Assembly: GCA_002869605.1 (NCBI GenBank)
Contig: PKUI01000079.1
Span: forward strand, 1 to 5,200
Source of the DNA: Desulfuromonas sp.
Lineage (GTDB): Bacteria; Desulfobacterota; Desulfuromonadia; Desulfuromonadales; SZUA-401
Direction: 5' to 3'
DNA: 5,200 bases
Shown here: positions 1-5,200 of the stretch, in pieces
Numbering within the stretch: the stretch's first letter is position 1
How the letters are laid out: each line of letters begins with the position of its first letter
Notes under the pieces: generated by a model
Told to the model about the DNA's origin: nothing
Seen by the model: only the letters and a program-made list of their open reading frames with translations
Databases searched by the model: none
Position numbers and translations under genes: made by a program

Positions 1-377
1 AAGTGAACCGCCAGGAAGCCCTGGTCGACGAAAGTCTTGACCGTTACCGCCAAGCCGTATTAACCGCGTTCCAGGAAGTCAACAATGCACTGGCGCGCAA
101 CCACAATGACGAGCTGCGCATCGCGCACCTGGAGGCGGCCGAGACATCATCCGCCGCCTCGTTGCGCCTTGCCATGGAACGCTACCGCTACGGGCTCAAC
201 GAGTACCTGCAGGTGATCACCGCGCAGGTCTTCCACGTCCAGATTCAACAAAACCTCCTCGCCGCCCGCCGCCAGCTGCTTTCGAACCGGATCAGCCTGG
301 CTCGTGCCCTCGGTGGCGAATGGCTTGAAGCTCTCGCCGATCAACATCTAGCCCAAAAGAAGGATTCCGCATCATGA
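1..377 (+). CDS. TolC/NodT-family outer-membrane efflux channel, C-terminal part (5' end outside window)
   Basis: This is the outer-membrane exit duct of a tripartite efflux pump, a trimeric beta-barrel/alpha-barrel channel. Only the last ~124 residues are present; the frame is open at the left edge (bases 1-2 end a split codon), so the GTG at base 3 is an internal valine and not a start. Visible family marks are the helical segment 'RYRQAVLTAFQEVNNAL' (residues ~14-30 of the fragment), typical of the second OEP repeat in NodT-like proteins, then 'RYRYGLNEYLQVITAQ' (~60-75), then a long helix ending in 'SLARALGGEW' (~98-107), the usual C-terminal ALGGGW-like ending. A short polar tail follows. 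The stop overlaps the adaptor start (ATGA at 374-377), which implies translational coupling. The signal peptide or lipobox and the first OEP repeat cannot be judged. Family assignment is firm; the substrate is unknown. Confidence 0.93.
   Translation, partial: VNRQEALVDESLDRYRQAVLTAFQEVNNALARNHNDELRIAHLEAAETSSAASLRLAMERYRYGLNEYLQVITAQVFHVQIQQNLLAARRQLLSNRISLARALGGEWLEALADQHLAQKKDSAS
355..364 (+). promoter_or_regulatory. Ribosome binding site for the adaptor gene
   Basis: The purine run AAAAGAAGGA lies inside the end of the channel gene, with its AGGA core nine bases before the ATG at 374. It supports that ATG as the start rather than a later one. Confidence 0.6.
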
Positions 378-1552
378 GCACTCGCGATAAATTCCTCAAA
401 ATTGCCCTGCCGCTACTGATTATCGTTGCTGCCATCGCGATCTTTGCCGCGCTGATGCTGTTCAAGAAACAGCCCCCCAAACACCCCGCAATAGCCAAAG
501 GGGCCCTGGTTGAGGTTCTGCCGGTCACACGCAAGGACGTTGCAATTTCCATCCTGGCCTCGGGAACGGTGGAGGCACACCGCGAGATCAGCCTCGATCC
601 CCAGGTCAGCGGTAAGGTGGTGAAGCTCGGCAAGGGTTTCGCTTCGGGTGCGTTCTTCGCCAAGGGAGACCTGCTGTTGCAGATCGAACCGACCGACTAC
701 CGGCTCGCCGTCGATCAGGCCGAGGCCGCCCTGGCCCGCGCCGAAGTCGAACTGGCAACCACCGAGGGGCAGGCGGCGATCGCGCGGGAGGAATGGCAGC
801 GCCTCGACCTGCAGGGGGATGCCAAGCCCTCCCCGCTGGTCCTGTATGAGCCGCAGCTGAAAAACGCCCGCGCCAACGTCGCGTCGGCCAGGGCCAGCTT
901 CGATATGGCGCAGCTCAACCTGCAGCGCACGACGCTCCTAGCGCCTTACGATCTGCGTATCCGCAATGAACAGGTCGACCTCGGGCAGTTTGTCCGCTCC
1001 GGAAACAAGATTGCAACCCTGACCTCCAGCAACAAGGCGGAAGTGATCGTCTCGCTGCCGCACGACGATCTGAAGTGGGTGACGATCCCCGGCCCGGGAG
1101 TCAGGGACGCTGGGAGCGAGGGACAGATTACCTTGCGCCAGGGAGAAACAGACAGGGTCTGGCGGGGACGTATCGACAGGGCCCTGGGGGAGGTCGATCC
1201 GCGCGGCCGCATGGTTCAGGTCGCAGTGACGGTCAACGACCCCTACCTGCTGAAACAGACCGCCTCACAGCCCCCCTACCTGGAGGTCGGCATGTTCGTC
1301 AATGTCGCCCTCGACGGTCCGCTGCTTGAACAGGTCGTGGTGTTGCCGCGTCGTGCACTGCGCGACAACCGTAGCGTCTGGCTGGCCACTGAAAACAACC
1401 TCCTCGAAATCCGTCCGGTCGAAATCCTGCGCCTGGAAAAAGAGCGGGCGATTATCTCCGGAGGGCTTGAACATGATGACCGCGTCATCCTGACTACGCT
1501 CACCGGGGTCGCCGACGGCATGCAGCTGCGCATTGCCGACAAGGAGCAGTAG
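374..1552 (+). CDS. RND efflux periplasmic adaptor subunit (HlyD/MFP family)
   Basis: Periplasmic membrane fusion protein that bridges the inner-membrane RND pump and the outer-membrane channel; 392 aa, normal for the family. Residues ~9-30 form one hydrophobic N-terminal segment after a Lys/Arg-containing start. No lipobox cysteine is seen, so it is probably anchored by an uncleaved helix. Residues ~64-108 contain the first half of the lipoyl domain ('SGTVEAHREISLDPQVSGKV', ending 'GDLLLQIEPTDY'). Residues ~109-186 are an Ala/Glu/Gln-rich alpha-helical hairpin (coiled coil) with its turn near 147-158. 'LLAPYDLRIRNEQVDLGQFV' (188-207) is the second lipoyl half, with APYDLRI in place of the common APFDGRV. 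Residues ~222-315 are the beta-barrel domain, including 'LEVGMFVNVAL', and ~320-388 the membrane-proximal domain starting 'VVVLPRRALRDN'. The ATG is supported by its RBS and the ATGA overlap with the channel gene; the stop directly abuts the pump start. Family is certain; substrate cannot be inferred. Confidence 0.95.
   Translation: MSTRDKFLKIALPLLIIVAAIAIFAALMLFKKQPPKHPAIAKGALVEVLPVTRKDVAISILASGTVEAHREISLDPQVSGKVVKLGKGFASGAFFAKGDLLLQIEPTDYRLAVDQAEAALARAEVELATTEGQAAIAREEWQRLDLQGDAKPSPLVLYEPQLKNARANVASARASFDMAQLNLQRTTLLAPYDLRIRNEQVDLGQFVRSGNKIATLTSSNKAEVIVSLPHDDLKWVTIPGPGVRDAGSEGQITLRQGETDRVWRGRIDRALGEVDPRGRMVQVAVTVNDPYLLKQTASQPPYLEVGMFVNVALDGPLLEQVVVLPRRALRDNRSVWLATENNLLEIRPVEILRLEKERAIISGGLEHDDRVILTTLTGVADGMQLRIADKEQ
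1541..1546 (+). promoter_or_regulatory. Ribosome binding site for the RND pump gene
   Basis: AAGGAG sits in the last codons of the adaptor gene, six bases before the ATG at 1553. This strong Shine-Dalgarno match fixes the pump start even though there is no intergenic base between the adaptor's TAG and this ATG. Confidence 0.75.
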
Positions 1553-4500
1553 ATGAAAGGCCCGATACGCTGGATGACAGAAAATCACGTGGCCGCCAAC
1601 CTGCTGATGGCGGTCCTGATCATCGGGGGCATCATGAAGGCCCCTGATATCACCCAGGAGGTCTTCCCCGAGGTCGATCTCGATCGTGTCCAGGTCTCCG
1701 TCGCCTATCCCGGCGCCGGCCCCGAAGAGGTCGAGGAAGGGATCCTGCTCAAAATCGAGGAGAGTCTGACCGGTCTCGACGGCGTCAAACAACTTAAGGC
1801 CTCGGCCAACGAGGGGATCGGGGTGGTTACCGCCGAGGTCTACCAGGAATCGGATGTCGATGACGTTTTACAGGATATCCGCAGCGAGGTTGATCGCATC
1901 ACCACCTTTCCCGAGGATGCCGAGCAGCCGGTCGTCAGCAAGATGCTGCGCCGCCGCGAAGTCATCTCGCTGGTCGTGTACGGCGATGTCCCTGAGCGGA
2001 CCCTGCGCGAGCAGGCCGAAACTCTCAAGGACGAGCTGCTGGCTCTCCCCAACATCACGCAGGTCGACCTCTCCGGGGTACGCCCGCTCGAGATCGCGGT
2101 TGAAATCTCCCAGGAGAACCTGCGTCGCTACGGCCTAACCCTCGAGCAGGTCGCACAGCGCATCCGGGCAGCCTCTCTCGACCTCCCAGGCGGCACCATA
2201 CGTACCGAGGGGGAGCAGATCCTGGTGCGCACCAAGGAGCGCCGCTACTGGGCCAACGAGTATGCCGAACTGGTCATGCTCGCCACCGCCGACGGTACCA
2301 GCGTCAAGCTGGGCGACATCGCCACGGTGCGTGAAACATTTGAAGAAACCGACGAGGCCGGACGCTACAACGGACAACCGGCCGCGATGCTCAAGATCTA
2401 CCGTATCGGTGACCAGAAACCGATTGAAATCGCCGAAACCGTCATCGACTTCGCGGAAACCCGGCAAAAGGACCTGCCGCAGACCATCCGCCTCGCTTCG
2501 TGGAACGACAGCTCCGAGATCTTCGCCAGCCGCATGAACCTGCTGCAGAAGAATGCCTTCCTCGGCCTGATCCTGGTGATCATCGTGCTGGGACTATTTC
2601 TCGAGCTGCGCCTGGCACTGTGGGTGATGCTCGGCATCCCGATCTCCTTCTTCGGCACCCTGTTCGTGATGCCGTGGATCGGCGTCTCTATCAACATGGT
2701 CTCGCTGTTCGCATTTATCCTCGCCCTCGGGATCGTCGTCGACGACGCCATCGTGGTCGGGGAGAACATCTTCGAGCTCCGTCAGAAAAGAGACAAAACC
2801 TTCATCGAAGCCGCCATTGAAGGTGCCCGCGAGGTCTCCGTTCCGGTCACCTTCGCGATCCTCACCACGGTTGCCGCCTTCATGCCACTAGTCTTCGTCG
2901 CCGGGATGATGGGCAAGTTCATCAAGGTCATCCCGGCGATCGTCATCTCGCTGCTGGTGGTGTCGTTGATCGAGTGCCTATTCGTGCTGCCGTCTCACCT
3001 TGCCCACAGCAAGAAGCGGAGCAAAGAACCGCAGGGACTGCTCGGCCTCATCGAACGCAACCGCAAGCGCTTCGGCCACGGCCTGGAACGGTTCGTTCAC
3101 GGCCCTTACCGTCGTATCCTTGAACTCAACCTGCGCTACCGCTACGCCAGCCTGGCCATCGGCATCGCGGCGATGATCCTGACCATCGGCCTGGTCCGCG
3201 GCGGTATCGTCAAGTTCACCTTCATGCCCGATGTCGAAGGTGATCGCATCGTCGCCACCGTGCAGATGAATCGTGGCACACCGATCGAGGAGACAACCGC
3301 GGTGGTACGTCGGATCGAACAGGCCGCCCTCGACACCGTTGCCGAGTTCGACGCTCAACTCGAGGATGGACGCAGTGTCCTGCGCGGCATCTACTCCCTT
3401 GACGGTGCCACCGCCGCAACTGGAGGGCCCGCAGGAGGGGCCGGTTCCTCGGCCTCGTACCTCGGCAGCGTCGCGGTGCTGCTGACCCGCAGCGAAAACC
3501 GGGATATCTCCACCGCCGACATCCGGCGCGTCTGGGAAGAGAAGGTAGGCCAGTTCCCCGGAGTCCGCTCGTTGTCGTTTGCCTCCAACCTGGTCCGCCT
3601 CGGTGCCAACATCGACGTACAGCTGGCGCACGATGATTTCGCCGTGTTGGAAAAGGCCAGCGATCGTCTGCGCGAAGCGCTCTCCGAGTACCCTGGCGTC
3701 AGCGACATCGAGGACACCTACGCCAAGGGCAAACGGGAGCTGAAGCTCAAGCTCAGCGATGCCGGGCGGAGCCTCGCCCTTACCGAATTCGACCTCGCTC
3801 GCCAGGTCCGCTCGGCCTATTACGGAGCCGAAGCGCTACGCCTGCAGCGGGGGCGTAACGAGGTCAAGGTCATCGTGCGTTACCCGCAGGAAGATCGTGC
3901 CTTCCTCGCCAGCCTCGAAAATATGCTGATTCGCACCCCGGACGGCGGTGAGATTCCGCTGTTGCGCGCCGCCGACGTAAGCGAGGGACGCGGCTTTTCA
4001 TCCATCAATCGCACCGATCGCAAGCGGGTCATCAATGTTTCGGCACGGGTCGATAGCAAGGTCAACAACGCCCAGGAGATCCTCGACGAGCTGCGTAGCG
4101 AACTTTTGACGGCACTGACGCACGACTATCCGGGACTCGAATACTCCCTTGAGGGGGAAGAGAGTGAGCGACGTGACTCCATTCAGAGCATGAAGGCCGG
4201 CTTTAAGATAGCGCTGGTGATGATCTTCGTGCTTCTGGCGATCCCCTTCCGCAGCTACAGCCAGCCACTGCTGATCATGTCGGCGATCCCCTTCGGTATG
4301 GTCGGCGCCGTGCTCGGGCACCTAATCATGGGCTACAACCTCAGCCTGCTGAGCCTGTTCGGTCTGGTTGCACTGGCCGGCGTGGTGGTCAACGATTCGC
4401 TGCTGCTGATAGATCGTGCCAACAGCAACCGACGCTACGGTCTCGACTCCCACGACAGTCTGGTCGAAGCCGGAACCCGACGTTTCCGACCGATCCTGCT

Positions 4501-4744
4501 CACCTCGCTGACGACCTTCTTCGGCTTGTCACCGATGATCGTCGAAACCAGCGTGCAGGCCAAGTTCCTGATCCCGATGGCGATCAGCCTCGGCTTCGGC
4601 ATTCTCTTCGCCACCGGCATCACCCTGCTGCTGATCCCGGCGCTCTACCTGATCCTTGAGGATATCCGCAGCCTGTTCAAATTTAGCAACAAGCACTTCG
4701 AGGCCGACAAGGCCGACTACACCTTCGGCGGGGAGGAAGGCTGA
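1553..4744 (+). CDS. RND efflux pump, inner-membrane permease subunit (AcrB/HAE-like)
   Basis: Proton-driven inner-membrane transporter that captures substrate in its periplasmic porter domain and passes it to the adaptor and channel. At 1063 aa it is full length, with the duplicated RND fold: TM1 ~13-30; first periplasmic loop ~31-330, with the family motif around 'AYPGAGPEEVEEGI'; TM2-TM6 ~335-480; TM7 ~532-548, followed by 'FMPDVEGDRI' (557-566); second loop ~551-878; TM8-TM12 ~883-1040. TM4 carries the proton-relay aspartates D397-D398 in 'LGIVVDDAIVVGENI'. In TM10, 'GVVVNDSLLLIDRAN' places N947-D948 where AcrB has Lys940-Asn941, so the canonical lysine is absent. The 'RPILLTSLTT' segment (979-988) before TM11 is intact. 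A Gly/Ala/Ser-rich stretch lies at 618-635. The cytoplasmic tail (~1041-1063) is polar and ends acidic. The start is set by AAGGAG six bases upstream and by direct abutment with the adaptor stop. No frameshift is seen. The closest general class is the HAE-1-like RND group; drug, lipid, solvent or other substrate is undetermined. Confidence 0.96.
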   Translation: MKGPIRWMTENHVAANLLMAVLIIGGIMKAPDITQEVFPEVDLDRVQVSVAYPGAGPEEVEEGILLKIEESLTGLDGVKQLKASANEGIGVVTAEVYQESDVDDVLQDIRSEVDRITTFPEDAEQPVVSKMLRRREVISLVVYGDVPERTLREQAETLKDELLALPNITQVDLSGVRPLEIAVEISQENLRRYGLTLEQVAQRIRAASLDLPGGTIRTEGEQILVRTKERRYWANEYAELVMLATADGTSVKLGDIATVRETFEETDEAGRYNGQPAAMLKIYRIGDQKPIEIAETVIDFAETRQKDLPQTIRLASWNDSSEIFASRMNLLQKNAFLGLILVIIVLGLFLELRLALWVMLGIPISFFGTLFVMPWIGVSINMVSLFAFILALGIVVDDAIVVGENIFELRQKRDKTFIEAAIEGAREVSVPVTFAILTTVAAFMPLVFVAGMMGKFIKVIPAIVISLLVVSLIECLFVLPSHLAHSKKRSKEPQGLLGLIERNRKRFGHGLERFVHGPYRRILELNLRYRYASLAIGIAAMILTIGLVRGGIVKFTFMPDVEGDRIVATVQMNRGTPIEETTAVVRRIEQAALDTVAEFDAQLEDGRSVLRGIYSLDGATAATGGPAGGAGSSASYLGSVAVLLTRSENRDISTADIRRVWEEKVGQFPGVRSLSFASNLVRLGANIDVQLAHDDFAVLEKASDRLREALSEYPGVSDIEDTYAKGKRELKLKLSDAGRSLALTEFDLARQVRSAYYGAEALRLQRGRNEVKVIVRYPQEDRAFLASLENMLIRTPDGGEIPLLRAADVSEGRGFSSINRTDRKRVINVSARVDSKVNNAQEILDELRSELLTALTHDYPGLEYSLEGEESERRDSIQSMKAGFKIALVMIFVLLAIPFRSYSQPLLIMSAIPFGMVGAVLGHLIMGYNLSLLSLFGLVALAGVVVNDSLLLIDRANSNRRYGLDSHDSLVEAGTRRFRPILLTSLTTFFGLSPMIVETSVQAKFLIPMAISLGFGILFATGITLLLIPALYLILEDIRSLFKFSNKHFEADKADYTFGGEEG
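4731..4740 (+). promoter_or_regulatory. Ribosome binding site for the downstream permease gene
   Basis: GGGAGGAAGG at the very end of the pump gene, ending eight bases before the ATG at 4749. It decides the start of the fourth gene, as no in-frame start codon is seen between it and that ATG. Confidence 0.7.
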
Positions 4745-4748
4745 TTCG

Positions 4749-5200
4749 ATGCTCTCCACCGGTCTGGTTTACCTCTGTCTGGTCACTGGCATCTACCTGC
4801 TCGGTTTCCGTAAGGATGCCGCCAAGGCGCAGCAGAGCCTGGCTGCCGCGCGCCAGACTCTGCTGCGCATGGCGCCGCTGCTGCTCTCCATTTTCGCACT
4901 GATCGGTCTCTACCAGGAGTTCGTGCCGACCGAGCTGATCGAGAGTTGGATGGGAGCAGATGGAAAGTTGCTATCGCTGCTGGTGGGAGGACTGGTCGGC
5001 GCGGTCTCGATCGGACCGCCGGTGGCGGCCTTCCCGATCGCCGGCTCGTTCATCGACAGCGGCGCCTGGCCCCCGGCAGCCGCCGCGTTCATCGTCTCGT
5101 GGGTTTCGGTCGGCGTGATCACCCTGCCGGTCGAGGCGCACGTGTTTGGGTGGCGCTTCACCCTGTGGCGCAACGTACTCACCTTTATCGCCGCGCTCTG
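4749..5200 (+). CDS. Small multi-spanning permease, DUF318/COG0701-like (ArsP/YraQ-related), 3' end outside window
   Basis: Inner-membrane protein of unknown substrate; the first 150 codons are present and the frame is open at the right edge. Hydrophobic segments are at ~4-20, ~41-59, ~73-96, ~109-127 and ~141-150 onward. A basic amphipathic stretch ('RKDAAKAQQS', 21-30) follows the first helix. The pattern of that first helix, KD-rich loop, 'LIGLYQEFVP', 'GLVGAVSIGPPVAAFPIAGSFI' (81-102), then 'VGVITLPVEAHVFGWRFTLWRN' (121-142) matches my memory of the short (~160-170 aa) single-domain permeases annotated as COG0701/DUF318. Larger relatives include ArsP, an exporter of trivalent organoarsenicals, and YraQ. 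If that length holds, only about 10-20 residues are missing. It starts four bases after the pump stop with its own good RBS, so it is very likely cotranscribed with the efflux operon. No cysteine or histidine cluster that would indicate metal binding is visible (one Cys at 10, one His at 131). Membrane nature is firm; the family call is from recalled similarity. Confidence 0.8.
   Translation, partial: MLSTGLVYLCLVTGIYLLGFRKDAAKAQQSLAAARQTLLRMAPLLLSIFALIGLYQEFVPTELIESWMGADGKLLSLLVGGLVGAVSIGPPVAAFPIAGSFIDSGAWPPAAAAFIVSWVSVGVITLPVEAHVFGWRFTLWRNVLTFIAAL

Noticed and set aside
3..5. GTG at base 3 as a start codon giving a small standalone protein
   Set aside because: The following sequence is the middle of a channel-family helix, the frame is open to the left edge, and no RBS can be seen; it is an internal valine codon of a truncated gene.
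1265..1792. Minus-strand open frame of 175 codons across the adaptor-pump junction
   Set aside because: Antisense to two well-supported genes, with a translation that shows no family features; a codon-bias shadow.
2735..2746. Perfect 12-base palindrome GTCGTCGACGAC, a possible operator
   Set aside because: It encodes the conserved Val-Val-Asp-Asp of TM4 in the RND pump, so the symmetry follows from codon use; its position deep inside a gene is wrong for an operator.
2978..3631. Long minus-strand open frame of 217 codons inside the RND gene
   Set aside because: It lies wholly antisense to a clear RND coding sequence; high G+C with strong third-position bias commonly opens such frames. Its translation is rich in Asp/Gly/Arg with no recognisable domain.
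4745..4748. Possible terminator between the RND pump and the permease
   Set aside because: The gap is only four bases, and no GC-rich hairpin followed by a T run is present around it.
4910..5182. Minus-strand open frame of 90 codons near the right edge
   Set aside because: The plus strand here encodes a membrane protein with a good RBS and coherent hydrophobic helices; the antisense product is low-complexity Pro/Ser/Thr-rich and unconvincing.

Overview
The window is one compact plus-strand gene cluster: a tripartite RND efflux operon plus the start of a fourth membrane-protein gene. G+C is high (roughly 60% by eye) and codons mostly end in G or C. The three-part envelope pump means a Gram-negative (diderm) bacterium. 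The short DUF318/COG0701-like permease and the style of the proteins would fit a Desulfuromonas/Geobacter-type deltaproteobacterium or a gammaproteobacterium, but this lineage guess is weak because there is no marker gene.

Layout: (1) bases 1-377 hold the last ~124 codons of a TolC/NodT-type outer-membrane channel, whose 5' part lies outside the window. (2) 374-1552 is a complete periplasmic adaptor (membrane fusion protein, 392 aa), overlapping the channel gene by the ATGA tetranucleotide. (3) 1553-4744 is a complete RND inner-membrane pump (1063 aa) that starts on the base after the adaptor stop. (4) 4749-5200 is the first 150 codons of a small multi-spanning permease of the DUF318/COG0701 type, four bases after the pump stop and running off the right edge. 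There is no intergenic space long enough for a promoter or terminator, so all four genes are most likely on one transcript whose promoter is left of the window.

Working together, the pump uses proton motive force to drive substrate out through the adaptor and the outer-membrane channel. The substrate cannot be read from the sequence. The pump has the aspartate pair in TM4 but carries Asn-Asp where AcrB-type pumps have the Lys-Asn of TM10, and it lacks features that would mark it as a known metal exporter. The unexpected part is the tightly coupled small permease at the end, which may feed or complement the pump. No RNA genes, mobile elements, CRISPR arrays or significant repeats were seen, and the minus strand shows only shadow reading frames. 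This is largely an ordinary efflux operon; I did not find convincing evidence of a wholly new system.
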